From an uncultured Prevotellaceae bacterium (GTDB taxonomy: Bacteria; Bacteroidota; Bacteroidia; Bacteroidales; Bacteroidaceae), in contig CADACW010000037.1 of NCBI GenBank assembly GCA_902786565.1, forward strand, positions 1-34,722: a DNA stretch of 34,722 nucleotides. The letters run 5' to 3'. Below, one piece after another: positions 9,669 to 18,247 of this stretch (the first letter of the stretch is position 1; each line of letters begins with the position of its first letter). A model generated the notes under the pieces. That model saw nothing but the letters and a program-made list of their open reading frames with translations, was not told the DNA's origin and searched no databases. The position numbers and the translations under genes are program-made.

Positions 9669-10532
9669 ATGGAAGTAACTCAAGAAGAGTATCAGAAAGT
9701 TGTAGACCAGCTGAATCAACTGCAAGAAGAGTATGACCAGTTGAACATGATGTTTGAGAATATGGGCCAAGGCTATGAAGAAGCCCTAAAGCTCTACGAC
9801 CAAGCCATGGAGTCGTCACGCATGAAAACAGACTTCATCCAGCAGATTTCGCACGAGATTCGCACCCCTCTCAACATTCTCAGTGGCTTTACACAGATTC
9901 TTACCACCCCTGGTATGGAACTCGACGAGGCCACTCAGAAAGAAGTAAGTCAAGGTATTGCTGACAACACCAACCGCATCACCAATCTGGTGAACAAGAT
10001 GCTGGAGCTGGCCGATGCAGGTAGCGACCAAGAGATAGAGCGCAACGACGACGTGCCTGCCGTTCAGATTGCTGCACAGGCCGCCGACGAGAGCCGCATC
10101 ACCATGGCCACACATCTTGCTTTCGACATTCAGATGGACGACGGTACCGATATGGCCATGCTCCACACAAACCTGCAGCAAGCCACACGTGCGCTGGTTC
10201 TTCTACTCGACAATGCCATGAAGTTCACCCGGCCAGCTGAAGCCGCCCTTGCCACGGCCGAGGCAGTCACCGACAAGAAGGTGCTGCTGAAGCTGACGAT
10301 GGTAGAAGACGGCACCATGATGGCTTTCGCTGTGGAAGACAACGGCATCGGTGTCCCCCCGGAAGAGGCAGAACGCATCTTCGATGAGTTTGTGCAACTT
10401 GACGAATATTACGACGGAACTGGCATCGGCCTCACCGTGGCCCGCTCCATCGCCCGCAGGCTGGGCGGCAACATTGTGCTGGACACCGACTATACTGGCG
10501 GCGCCCGATTCGTCTATACGCTACCAATGTAA
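9669..10532 (+). CDS. Soluble sensor histidine kinase
   Basis: A 287-residue cytoplasmic histidine kinase. Residues 1-50 are a Glu/Gln-rich coiled coil with no transmembrane segment or recognised sensor domain. The H-box is FIQQISHEIRTPLNILSGF with His62. The ATPase domain shows N-box LLLDNAMKFT, G1 VEDNGIGVP, F-box IFDEFVQLD and G2 GTGIGLTVARS. All catalytic motifs are present. No response regulator is encoded next to it. The tight spacing after the STAS gene (12 bases) suggests it works in the same circuit, possibly with the coiled coil as the input. It is shorter than most family members because it lacks a periplasmic sensor. Confidence 0.92.
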   Translation: MEVTQEEYQKVVDQLNQLQEEYDQLNMMFENMGQGYEEALKLYDQAMESSRMKTDFIQQISHEIRTPLNILSGFTQILTTPGMELDEATQKEVSQGIADNTNRITNLVNKMLELADAGSDQEIERNDDVPAVQIAAQAADESRITMATHLAFDIQMDDGTDMAMLHTNLQQATRALVLLLDNAMKFTRPAEAALATAEAVTDKKVLLKLTMVEDGTMMAFAVEDNGIGVPPEEAERIFDEFVQLDEYYDGTGIGLTVARSIARRLGGNIVLDTDYTGGARFVYTLPM

Positions 10533-10572
10533 TATCAACTGAACTACTAACAATAAAAACGTAATGGGAACT

Positions 10573-11616
10573 ATGAAGAAATTATCAATGCTGGCTTGCT
10601 CGGTACTGATGTGCCTTGCCGCCAATGCCCAGAACCCCCAAAAGGGTACATACGGCTACCTCTATTGCCACATGAGCGACCGTGGAGAATACACAGCCTA
10701 CGCACTGAGCCGCGACGGCTATCATTATGAAGACATCATCGGAGGAGATGCCATCATGGACCCCAAAGTGCACGCACGCATCGAGGGCGGACAGCGCGAC
10801 GCCTTCATCACCCGCGCCTGGAATGGCAAAGGCTTTGTGATGGTGACCACAGACATGTGCGTGGCCAAGAGCCACAAGTGGGACAACTATGGCATCGACC
10901 TGCTGCGCAGCGACGACCTCATCCATTGGGAGAGCGTCACCTTCGACTACCGCAAGGGCACCAGCATCTTCTGCAACCCTGAAGCAGAGAGTGTCTACAA
11001 AGACTGGTCGACCATCAACCGCGTGTGGGCTCCACAGATATTCTGGGATCCAAACTATGTTTGGGAGAACGGCGACAAGGGCGGCTATCTGATATACTAC
11101 TCAATGCTGAACCGTCCTGAGGAAGGCTACGACCGCATGTACTATTCCTATGCCGACAAGTCGTTTACCAAACTGACACAGCCCAAACTGCTCTTCGACT
11201 GGGGCTATGCCACCATCGATGCCGACATCAATCTGCTTGACGACGGCCTCTACCACATGCTCATCAAGAAAGAGGGCGGCAAACCTGGCATCTACACCGC
11301 TACCTCAAAGCATCTGACCACCGGTTGGGGCGAACCCGTAGAGAACGACTACGTGTCGTTTGAGGGCCGCAAGAACTGCGAAGGGTCCAGCGCTTTCCAG
11401 CTGATTGGCGACAAGACATGGCGTGTGGCCTACATTCAGTACAGCGACAATCCTAAGCACTACCGCATCTGCAAGGCCAATGAGAATCTGCGCAATTTCC
11501 ATGACCCCGTAGACATCGAGGGCGTGACCGGCCCACAGCACGGCTCGTTCATGCGCCTCACCAAGAAAGAATACAAGCGGCTGCAGAAGTGGTCAGCAAT
11601 GTCCACAAAGAAGTAA
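10573..11616 (+). CDS. Exported glycoside hydrolase family 43-like beta-propeller protein
   Basis: A 347-residue protein with a cleavable signal peptide ([20 protein letters not shown]). The mature part shows the repeated strands of a five-bladed propeller: [58 protein letters not shown] and the late [14 protein letters not shown]. This pattern resembles Bacteroidetes GH43-clan proteins (alpha-L-arabinofuranosidase/beta-xylosidase type), but I cannot assign the substrate or confirm the three catalytic acids. An ATG nine bases earlier (10564) is possible; 10573 gives the better signal peptide. It is 40 bases after the histidine kinase and 13 before uvrA2 and has no promoter of its own, so it is probably within that transcript. 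A lone hydrolase without SusC/D neighbours. Confidence 0.75.
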   Translation: MKKLSMLACSVLMCLAANAQNPQKGTYGYLYCHMSDRGEYTAYALSRDGYHYEDIIGGDAIMDPKVHARIEGGQRDAFITRAWNGKGFVMVTTDMCVAKSHKWDNYGIDLLRSDDLIHWESVTFDYRKGTSIFCNPEAESVYKDWSTINRVWAPQIFWDPNYVWENGDKGGYLIYYSMLNRPEEGYDRMYYSYADKSFTKLTQPKLLFDWGYATIDADINLLDDGLYHMLIKKEGGKPGIYTATSKHLTTGWGEPVENDYVSFEGRKNCEGSSAFQLIGDKTWRVAYIQYSDNPKHYRICKANENLRNFHDPVDIEGVTGPQHGSFMRLTKKEYKRLQKWSAMSTKK

Positions 11617-11629
11617 CCAACAGCCCATT

Positions 11630-14434
11630 GTGAGACAAGAATACATTGAGATAAAAGGCGCCAGGGTCAACAACCTGAAAAACATCGACGTGCGTCTGCC
11701 ACGCGATAAGTTCATCGTTATTGCCGGCGTCAGCGGAAGCGGAAAATCATCGCTGGCCTTCGACACTCTCTATGCCGAGGGTCAGCGCCGTTATGTGGAG
11801 AGCCTCTCCAGTTATGCACGCCAATTCCTCGGCCGTATGAACAAGCCCGAGTGCGATTACATTCGAGGCATACCGCCTGCCATCGCCATCGAGCAGAAAG
11901 TAATAGCCCGCAATCCACGCTCTACAGTAGGTACGTCGACCGAAATCTACGAGTACCTGCGATTGCTCTTTGCCCGCATTGGCCACACTTTCTCGCCCAT
12001 CAGCGGACAGGAAGTGAAAAAGCACACCACCGAGGACGTGGTACGCTGCTTTCAGGAGTTTTCTCCGGGAACGAAGTTTGTAGTCCTCGCTCCACTCATC
12101 GTACCAGAGCAACGTACTGCAGTGCAGCAGTTGAAAGCCAGCCTCCTGCAGGGCTACAGCCGCATCTTTGTCAAGGGCGAGGTGGTTAGAATCGACGACT
12201 GGCTCTCAGCCCTCGACGGGCAGGAGAACGTTGAGGCAGACCATATATTCCTTGTCATCGACCGCCTTTCTGCCTCTGACGAGAAAGAAACCATTGACCG
12301 ACTGGTCGACTCTGCCGAGACAGCTTTCTACGAGGGGCAGGGCGAAATGAGACTGATGGTGCTGCCATCGGGATTGGTCTACGACTTCTCCACGCGCTTC
12401 GAGGCCGACGGCATCACCTTCGACGAGCCTACCGACCAGCTCTTTTCGTTCAACTCGCCAGCCGGAGCCTGCCCTGAGTGCGAAGGGTTCGGCAAAATCA
12501 TTGGCATCGACGAGCATCTGGTCATCCCCAACACTTCGCTCTCAGTCTACGACGGCTGTGTGCAGCCTTGGCACGGCGACAAGATGGGCGAGTGGAAAAA
12601 CTGGTTCATCCAGCACGCCGCCAACGACGATTTCCCCATTTTCGAGCCTTACTTCAATCTGACTCAACAGCAGAAAGACTGGCTCTGGCACGGACTGCCC
12701 AGCGATCGCCGAATGAAAGAAAAGCCGTGCATAGACCAGTTCTTCCAGATGGTGAAGGAGAGCCAGTACAAAATACAGTACCGCGTCATGCTGGCCCGTT
12801 ACCGGGGCAAGACCACCTGCCCAAAGTGCCACGGCACCCGACTGAAGCCGGAGGCCAATTATGTGAAGATAGACGGCCGCAGCATCAACGACTTAGTGGA
12901 GATGCCCGTCGTCAGGCTGAAGCAATGGTTCGACCAACTCACCTTGCCTGAGCATGAAGCCGAGATAGGCCGCCGACTGCTCACCGAAATCACATCACGT
13001 CTGCAATTCCTTGTAGATGTGGGGCTTGGCTATCTCACACTAAACCGTCAATCCAATTCGCTGTCGGGCGGCGAGAGCCAGCGCATCAACCTGTGCACAT
13101 CGCTCGGCTCGTCACTCGTTGGCTCCCTTTATATCCTCGACGAACCCTCTATCGGCCTACATTCACGCGACACCGACCGTCTCATCAAAGTGCTGAAGCA
13201 ACTGCAGGCATTGGGCAATACCGTGGTGGTGGTGGAGCACGACGAGGAGATTATGCGGGCTGCCGACTACCTCATCGACGTCGGACCCGATGCGGGTCGG
13301 CTGGGTGGTGAAATAGTCTATGCCGGTCCCGTTCAGCCAGAGAAATCTGACAAGGTCTCGAAGCGTTCATACACACTCGACTATCTGACAGGTGCCGAAT
13401 CGCTGCCTGTACCGCAGAGCCGACGCCCCTGGAACCGGCATATTGACATTATCCAGGCCAGGATGAACAATCTGCGAGGCATCGACGTACAGATTCCCCT
13501 CAACGTGATGACCGTGGTGACGGGTGTCAGCGGCAGCGGCAAGTCCAGCCTCATCAAGGGCATCCTCTTCCCGGCAGTGAAGCGCCGCCTGGGCGAGGTT
13601 TACGATGCACCCGGCGAATACGGAGGGCTGGGGGGCGACATCGACGCCATCAAGCGCATTGAATTTGTAGACCAGAACCCCATTGGCCGTTCCACCCGTT
13701 CCAATCCTGCCACCTATGTGAAGGCATACGATGCCATTCGCGACTTGTTTGCCGAACAGCCACTGGCACAGCAGATGGGCTTCACGTCGCAGTATTTCTC
13801 GTTCAATGCCGACGGCGGACGCTGCGACGAATGCAAAGGCGCCGGCACCATCACCGTAGAAATGCAGTTTATGGCCGACCTGGTGCTGGAGTGTGAGGCC
13901 TGCCACGGCCACCGATTCAAGCACGACATTCTCGACGTGCGCTACAAAGGAAAAAACATTGACGACGTGCTCAATATGACCATAGCCGAAGCGCTGGAGT
14001 TCTTTGCCGGCGAAGAGACCATCACCAAGCGGCTGAAGACACTCAATGACGTCGGACTGGGCTATATCAAACTGGGGCAGAACTCCAGTTCGCTCTCCGG
14101 CGGCGAAAACCAGCGTGTCAAACTGGCCTACTTCATCGGGCAGGAGCGTCAAGACCCTACCCTATTCATCTTCGACGAACCGACCACGGGTCTCCACTTC
14201 CACGACATCGGCCGATTGATGCAATCGATGAATGCCCTCATTGAGCGCGGCCACACCATCTTGATAATCGAGCACAACCTGGATGTCATCAAGATGGCCG
14301 ACCACGTGATTGACTTAGGCCCTGACGGTGGCGACCGTGGCGGCAACCTTGTTGTCTGCGGTACACCTGAAACGGTAGCCCAATGTCCTGAAAGTATTAC
14401 TGGCCAATACTTAAAAGCCAAGCTCAACCTTTAG
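11630..14434 (+). CDS. uvrA: UvrA-like ATPase (second paralogue)
   Basis: A 934-residue full-length UvrA paralogue starting at GTG. Walker [10 protein letters not shown] (residues 33-41), signatures [16 protein letters not shown] and [16 protein letters not shown], Walker B regions [12 protein letters not shown] and [12 protein letters not shown], and a second Walker [10 protein letters not shown] are all present. The C-terminal zinc module is intact (CDEC...CEAC). The N-terminal zinc module keeps only its second pair (CPEC); the stretch where the first pair belongs has no cysteine. It differs from the first copy in its linkers and signature regions, so it is an old paralogue rather than a recent duplicate. 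Its separate role (specialised repair or resistance) is unknown. It ends the plus-strand run that includes the partner-switch genes. Confidence 0.95.
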   Translation: MRQEYIEIKGARVNNLKNIDVRLPRDKFIVIAGVSGSGKSSLAFDTLYAEGQRRYVESLSSYARQFLGRMNKPECDYIRGIPPAIAIEQKVIARNPRSTVGTSTEIYEYLRLLFARIGHTFSPISGQEVKKHTTEDVVRCFQEFSPGTKFVVLAPLIVPEQRTAVQQLKASLLQGYSRIFVKGEVVRIDDWLSALDGQENVEADHIFLVIDRLSASDEKETIDRLVDSAETAFYEGQGEMRLMVLPSGLVYDFSTRFEADGITFDEPTDQLFSFNSPAGACPECEGFGKIIGIDEHLVIPNTSLSVYDGCVQPWHGDKMGEWKNWFIQHAANDDFPIFEPYFNLTQQQKDWLWHGLPSDRRMKEKPCIDQFFQMVKESQYKIQYRVMLARYRGKTTCPKCHGTRLKPEANYVKIDGRSINDLVEMPVVRLKQWFDQLTLPEHEAEIGRRLLTEITSRLQFLVDVGLGYLTLNRQSNSLSGGESQRINLCTSLGSSLVGSLYILDEPSIGLHSRDTDRLIKVLKQLQALGNTVVVVEHDEEIMRAADYLIDVGPDAGRLGGEIVYAGPVQPEKSDKVSKRSYTLDYLTGAESLPVPQSRRPWNRHIDIIQARMNNLRGIDVQIPLNVMTVVTGVSGSGKSSLIKGILFPAVKRRLGEVYDAPGEYGGLGGDIDAIKRIEFVDQNPIGRSTRSNPATYVKAYDAIRDLFAEQPLAQQMGFTSQYFSFNADGGRCDECKGAGTITVEMQFMADLVLECEACHGHRFKHDILDVRYKGKNIDDVLNMTIAEALEFFAGEETITKRLKTLNDVGLGYIKLGQNSSSLSGGENQRVKLAYFIGQERQDPTLFIFDEPTTGLHFHDIGRLMQSMNALIERGHTILIIEHNLDVIKMADHVIDLGPDGGDRGGNLVVCGTPETVAQCPESITGQYLKAKLNL

Positions 14435-14449
14435 GTCAAGCTTGGCTTT
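14414..14449 (+). terminator. Hairpin at the end of uvrA2, stop codon in the loop
   Basis: AAAGCCAAGCT (14414-14424) pairs perfectly with AGCTTGGCTTT (14439-14449); the TAG stop (14432-14434) is in the loop. The 3' arm ends in TTT followed by an AT-rich stretch, and the inverse reading is preceded by A's, so it could stop transcription from both the plus operon and the convergent iorB operon. Confidence 0.75.
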
Positions 14450-14479
14450 AAAATTTCTCTTACCGAGATGTGATTGTGG

Positions 14480-15049
14480 CTACTGGGCATCACGGCCGAG
14501 GGCCAGAGCCTTGATATTGGCTTCGACCACTGCCTCGCCTTTTCGGCCGAACACCCGGTGTATGGCCGCCTCCAGCATCTGGTAGTCAATGCCCAGTGCC
14601 TTCTGTGCGGCACCCAGCAGAATGACATTGGCCGAGCGGCTGATGCCGTTGTCCTTGGCCATCTTCTCAATGTCCAGACTGATGACATGGGGCAACTTGG
14701 CCAGGTCGGCCTCGATGACAGCCATGTCAGGATAGTTAGGAATGTTCTTGAAGGGCGCACTGCTGGTGATCACCCATCCGTCGCCCTTCAGCCACGGCAG
14801 ATAGCGCAATGCCTCCATCGGCTCCATTGAAATGATGACGTCGGCCCCACCCTTCGGTATGAGGTCGCTGGCTATGGGCTGGCTGCTGATGCGCAGATTC
14901 GACTGCACATCACCGCCACGCTGGCTCATACCGTGCACCTCGGCCTGTTTGATGTAAAGATTCTCATGCATGGCGGCCTCGCCAATGATGGTGGCAATCG
15001 AGAGGATGCCTTGCCCTCCCACGCCGCAAAGTATAATGTCTGTCTTCAT
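14480..15049 (-). CDS. iorB: Indolepyruvate oxidoreductase beta subunit
   Basis: A 189-residue pyruvate:ferredoxin oxidoreductase gamma-type domain. It starts MKTDIILCGVGGQGILSIAT, whose GVGGQG loop binds the cofactor region, followed by AEVHGMSQRGGDVQSNLR, the family hallmark. With the IorA subunit such proteins oxidise aryl-pyruvates to aryl-acetyl-CoA with ferredoxin. The frame reads up to 15073 but overlaps the rpe stop; the ATG at 15049 matches the family start. IorA is not adjacent, as would be usual: the neighbours are rpe upstream and uvrA2 convergent. IorA must be elsewhere or absent. Confidence 0.9.
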   Translation of the reverse strand: MKTDIILCGVGGQGILSIATIIGEAAMHENLYIKQAEVHGMSQRGGDVQSNLRISSQPIASDLIPKGGADVIISMEPMEALRYLPWLKGDGWVITSSAPFKNIPNYPDMAVIEADLAKLPHVISLDIEKMAKDNGISRSANVILLGAAQKALGIDYQMLEAAIHRVFGRKGEAVVEANIKALALGRDAQ

Positions 15050-15065
15050 AATCGTTTTTTCTGTG

Positions 15066-15728
15066 TTACGCAAGAGAGTTGCCCAGACTGCGCAGCTGGC
15101 TGATGACCAGTTTGGGGTCGGGTGCCTTGAACACGTAGCTGCCGCTCACCAGCACGTCCACGCCGGCTTCCACCAGCCTGGGGGCCGTCTCGGCCTGCAC
15201 GCCGCCGTCCACCTCGATGAGTGCGTCTGCCCCGGCCTCTGCTATCAGCTGGCGCAGCCGCTTCACTTTCTGGATGGTGTGCTCAATGAACTTCTGTCCG
15301 CCAAAGCCGGGATTCACGCTCATCAGAAGCACCATGTCCACATCGCCAATGATGTCGACCAGCGTTTCCACCGGTGTCGAGGGGTTCAGCGTCACGCCTG
15401 CCTTCATGCCAGCATCGTGTATCTCCTGTACGGTGCGATGCAAGTGCAGCGTAGCCTCCTGATGGACGTTCATCATCATTGCCCCCAGTTGGGCCGTCTC
15501 ACGGATATAGCGCTCAGGCCGCTCAATCATAAAGTGCACGTCGAGCGGCTTCTTGCACACACTGGCCACAGCCTGCAGGACAGGAAACCCAAACGAAATG
15601 TTCGGCACAAACGTGCCATCCATCACGTCAAGGTGCAGCCAGTCGGCCTCCGAGGCATTTATCATTTCAATCTCGCGACCGAGGTTCAAGAAGTCGGCCG
15701 CGAGCATAGAGGGTGAAACAATTGCCAT
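15066..15728 (-). CDS. rpe: Ribulose-phosphate 3-epimerase
   Basis: A 220-residue TIM-barrel enzyme interconverting ribulose 5-phosphate and xylulose 5-phosphate in the pentose phosphate pathway. Motifs: SPSMLAADF near the N-terminus, WLHLDVMDGTFVPNISFG (metal-binding His and Asp), VHFMIERPERYI, LMSVNPGFGGQKFI and the phosphate-binding EVDGGVQ and VSGSYVF. The frame is open from 15773, but residues before MAIVSPSM do not belong to the family and overlap a small ORF, so 15728 is the start. It lies 16 bases upstream of iorB. Confidence 0.96.
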   Translation of the reverse strand: MAIVSPSMLAADFLNLGREIEMINASEADWLHLDVMDGTFVPNISFGFPVLQAVASVCKKPLDVHFMIERPERYIRETAQLGAMMMNVHQEATLHLHRTVQEIHDAGMKAGVTLNPSTPVETLVDIIGDVDMVLLMSVNPGFGGQKFIEHTIQKVKRLRQLIAEAGADALIEVDGGVQAETAPRLVEAGVDVLVSGSYVFKAPDPKLVISQLRSLGNSLA

Positions 15729-15760
15729 TTCTGTCTCTTGTTTTTTTACTCTTACATTTG

Positions 15761-15874
15761 TTAGTTCAGGCATAGTGCCTGTTGGTTTACTACTCTGTAC
15801 GTGTAAGCGATTTGCTTAATCAAGCGGATGACTTTCTCGCTTGGGTTCATTTCTTCATAAGTAAATATCTGCAT
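15761..15874 (-). CDS. Small 37-residue ORF upstream of rpe
   Basis: An ATG at 15874 opens a 37-codon frame: it begins MQIFTYEEMNPSEKVIRLIK and ends VVNQQALCLN, stopping at TAA 15763-15761. It lies 32 bases before rpe on the same strand, after nspC. The composition (acidic start, amphipathic IRLIKQIAYTYRV helix, terminal CLN) looks protein-like rather than random. It resembles short Bacteroidales proteins with an NPSE...I..IA..YRV...CLN layout that I believe exist, but I could not check this. No promoter motif was found upstream. Confidence 0.5.
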   Translation of the reverse strand: MQIFTYEEMNPSEKVIRLIKQIAYTYRVVNQQALCLN

Positions 15875-15961
15875 AGGCTGTTCCTGTTAGGTTACTATAA
15901 TTGTAACGTTTAGCCTTGCAGTTTATTATTTCCGAAGCATAATTATTTTCACCTTATTGTT

Positions 15962-17095
15962 TCAGTCCATACGGTCGCGGTAGTCCTCATAACCGAAACG
16001 GCGCAGTATCTCCAGCGAACCGTCAAGGTGACGGATGCCGATGTCGGGATGTGTGATGCCGTTGAACATGCTGGTTTTGACGGTGGTATAGTGTATCATA
16101 TCTTCAAACACCACCTCGTCGCCCACCTTCAGCGGCCGGCCGAAGTCCCAGGCCGAGAGGAAGTCGCCGCTAAGGCAGCTGTTGCCTCCAAGACGGTAGA
16201 CGTAGGGGGCAGAGGCGAGGGTTGAGTCGGATGGCGTCACTGTCTGGGCCCCACGCACCTCGGGCATGTAGGGCATCTCTAAGCAGTCGGGCATGTGGCA
16301 GGTGAAGCTCACGTCGAGAATGGCTGTGCGGATGCCCTTGTCCTCCACGATGTCCACCACATGGCTGACCAGCGGCCCCGTCTGCCAGGCAAAGGCGCTG
16401 CCAGGCTCCAGTATGATGCGGAGCCAGGGATAGCGCTGATGTAGGCCCTGCATCAGGCCGATGAGCAGCTCCACGTCGTAGTCCTTGCGGGTCATCAGGT
16501 GACCACCGCCCAAGTTGAGCCATTTCAGTTGGGGGAACCAGCGGCTGAACTTCTCCTCGATATGAACCAGCGTGCGCTGCAGCACGTCGGCACCACTCTC
16601 GCAGTGGCAGTGGCAATGGAACCCCTCGATGTCGGCAGGCAGACGCTCGGGCAGCTTATCGCTGCTCACGCCGAAGCGGGTGCCGGGAGCACAAGGATTA
16701 TACAGCAGCGTCTCCACCTCACTGTATTCGGGATTGACGCGCAGGCCTATGGAACAGCGCCCCCCCACCCTCTCGTGGAACCGCTCATACTGCGAGAGCG
16801 AGTTGAATGTCAGGTGACTGCTGCACTCGGCCAACCCGTCGATATCGTCGTCGGTATAGGCCGGCGAGTAGGTATGGGCTTTTGCGCCGAACTCCTGCAA
16901 GGCCAGGCGTGCCTCTGAGGGCGAACTGGCTGTGGTGCTGCTGATGTATTCGCGGAAGATGGGGAAGGTCTTCCACAGGGCGAAAGCCTTGAAAGCCAGG
17001 ATAATCTCGACATCGGCCCTCCGGGCCACATCGGAAATCAGCTGCAGGTTACGCCGGAGTTTCTCCTCTTCTATAATATAAATAGGTGTAGGCAT
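15962..17095 (-). CDS. nspC: Carboxynorspermidine decarboxylase
   Basis: A 377-residue PLP-dependent fold-III decarboxylase that makes norspermidine or spermidine from the carboxy precursor in the alternative polyamine pathway. The PLP lysine is in EIILAFKAFALWKTF. Other motifs: HCHCHCESGADVLQ, LNLGGGHLMTRKDYD, ILEPGSAFAW and DVSFTCHMPDCLEMPY, the last containing the family-typical cysteine. The frame is open upstream to 17236, but that part translates a heptamer DNA repeat (FSIFNLQ units) and overlaps the patatin gene, so MPTPIYIIEEEKL at 17095 is the start. The partner carboxynorspermidine dehydrogenase is not in the window. It follows the patatin-like gene by 56 bases, almost all repeat. 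Confidence 0.93.
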   Translation of the reverse strand: MPTPIYIIEEEKLRRNLQLISDVARRADVEIILAFKAFALWKTFPIFREYISSTTASSPSEARLALQEFGAKAHTYSPAYTDDDIDGLAECSSHLTFNSLSQYERFHERVGGRCSIGLRVNPEYSEVETLLYNPCAPGTRFGVSSDKLPERLPADIEGFHCHCHCESGADVLQRTLVHIEEKFSRWFPQLKWLNLGGGHLMTRKDYDVELLIGLMQGLHQRYPWLRIILEPGSAFAWQTGPLVSHVVDIVEDKGIRTAILDVSFTCHMPDCLEMPYMPEVRGAQTVTPSDSTLASAPYVYRLGGNSCLSGDFLSAWDFGRPLKVGDEVVFEDMIHYTTVKTSMFNGITHPDIGIRHLDGSLEILRRFGYEDYRDRMD

Positions 17096-17098
17096 GAA

Positions 17099-17150
17099 GA
17101 TTGAGGATTGAAGATTGAAAATTGAAAATTGAAGATTGAAAATCGAAAAT
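17099..17150. repeat. Seven-base tandem repeat (RATTGAR) before nspC
   Basis: Seven consecutive heptamers from 17099 to 17147 (GATTGAG, GATTGAA, GATTGAA, AATTGAA, AATTGAA, GATTGAA, AATCGAA) plus a partial AAT. The array fills nearly the whole gap between the patatin stop and the nspC ATG, so copy-number change would alter the nspC leader. Confidence 0.95.
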
Positions 17151-17151
17151 G

Positions 17152-18000
17152 TTAAAGGCGGTACTTCGCGCAGAACTTTTCGCCCTCTGCAAAACCCTCC
17201 TCGTAGAGGCGCTCCAGTTTTTCGGGGTCGCGGCATACACGGTCAACCTCGAGAGGTTTCTGCGGTCGGATGGCAATGATTTCGCCCCAGTCCTCCATAC
17301 GCTCCACCATGTCCAGCTGGCGGTTGTAGACCTCCACCCGATGGCTCAATGCCACGCGCAGACGGGGGTATTCCTTATAGATGACGGGGGGAATCTTGCG
17401 GTCGCGCTCTGTAGAGCGGTAGCCCCTGTTGCGGGTGAGCACCACCACGTTCAGCGGATGTCCGGTCTCAATGGCTCGCGCCACAGGAATGCTGTCCACG
17501 ATTCCGCCGTCGAGCATCGGTATGTCGTCTACGGGAGTAATCTGCGATACGTATGGCAGCGAACTGCTGGCCTTGGCGATGGCGATGAGCCTGCGGTGGT
17601 CGTAACGCTCGGTCAGATAGGCGGCCTGCCCTGTCTGGCAGTTGGTGGTCACCATTTCAAAGGTGCCGGGGTTCTGTGCGTAGGCATCATAGTCGAATGG
17701 CACTATCTCGTTGGGAAAGCGCTCGTAGAGCAGATTGGGGTCGAAGATGCTGCCCTTCACAATCAGGCTCTTCAGCGAGATATAGCCGTAGCGGCGCAGC
17801 AGGTCAATGTTGGAGTAGCGTGCCCGCCGTAGCTGTCGGCTCATATAGGAGAGGCCGTTGCAGGCTCCCGCCGACACAGCCACAACATAGTTGAACCAGC
17901 AGTCATGTTTCATTAGTGCATCGAGCACACCGCTGGTGAAGACGCCACGCATGCCGCCCCCCTCCAGCACCAGTCCAGTATCAGTTCTCAGTCGTTCCAT
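17152..18000 (-). CDS. Patatin-like phospholipase/acyl hydrolase
   Basis: A 282-residue patatin-domain protein. The oxyanion loop is LVLEGGGMRGVFTSGVLDAL near the N-terminus. The nucleophile elbow reads VAVSAGACNG, with Ala in place of the first Gly of GxSxG. The dyad Asp is in MLDGGIVDSIP. Such enzymes hydrolyse acyl esters of membrane lipids in the cytoplasm or at the inner membrane. A GTG at 18003 directly precedes the ATG at 18000; I use the ATG. A perfect promoter lies just upstream, only 16 bases from the ATG. The gene heads a likely minus-strand unit with nspC, the small ORF, rpe and iorB. Confidence 0.93.
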   Translation of the reverse strand: MERLRTDTGLVLEGGGMRGVFTSGVLDALMKHDCWFNYVVAVSAGACNGLSYMSRQLRRARYSNIDLLRRYGYISLKSLIVKGSIFDPNLLYERFPNEIVPFDYDAYAQNPGTFEMVTTNCQTGQAAYLTERYDHRRLIAIAKASSSLPYVSQITPVDDIPMLDGGIVDSIPVARAIETGHPLNVVVLTRNRGYRSTERDRKIPPVIYKEYPRLRVALSHRVEVYNRQLDMVERMEDWGEIIAIRPQKPLEVDRVCRDPEKLERLYEEGFAEGEKFCAKYRL

Positions 18001-18016
18001 CACTTGAATTTGGATG

Positions 18017-18048
18017 CAAACTTACAACTTTTTTTCCATATAGCCAAA
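18017..18048 (-). promoter_or_regulatory. Promoter of the patatin-nspC unit
   Basis: Minus-strand TTTG (18048-18045), 20-base spacer, TAAGTTTG (18024-18017). The inverted repeat arm begins about 22 bases upstream of this element. Confidence 0.85.
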
Positions 18049-18069
18049 AAGACACAATAATATTTTTTA

Positions 18070-18210
18070 AAAGACAGAAGAACTGTAAAGACAGATTAAT
18101 TTCAAAGACAGAATAATTTCAAAGACAGAATAATTTCAAAGACAGAATAACAGAAGAACAATAAAGACAGAATAACAGAAGAACAATAAAGACAGAATAA
18201 CAAAAGAACA
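18070..18210 (-). repeat. Opposed left arm of the minisatellite
   Basis: Reading plus-strand, four 17-base units (AAAGACAGAATAATTTC and variants at 18070, 18087, 18104, 18121) are followed by three longer units (18138, 18163, 18188) with the words AAAGACAGAATAAC and AGAAGAACAAT. These are reverse complements of the words in the right-hand array. The arm is A/purine-rich on the plus strand. It lies between the patatin promoter and the centre of symmetry. Confidence 0.95.
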
Positions 18211-18247
18211 TATAACACAGAGATTTGTTCTTTTGTTATTCTGTCTT
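18189..18247. other. Perfect 22-bp inverted repeat at the junction of the two repeat arms
   Basis: The 22 bases at 18189-18210 are the exact reverse complement of 18226-18247, with a 15-base loop (TATAACACAGAGATT). As DNA it could extrude a cruciform, and as RNA it would be a long hairpin. Other copies in the right array could pair with the left arm in alternative registers. Confidence 0.95.
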
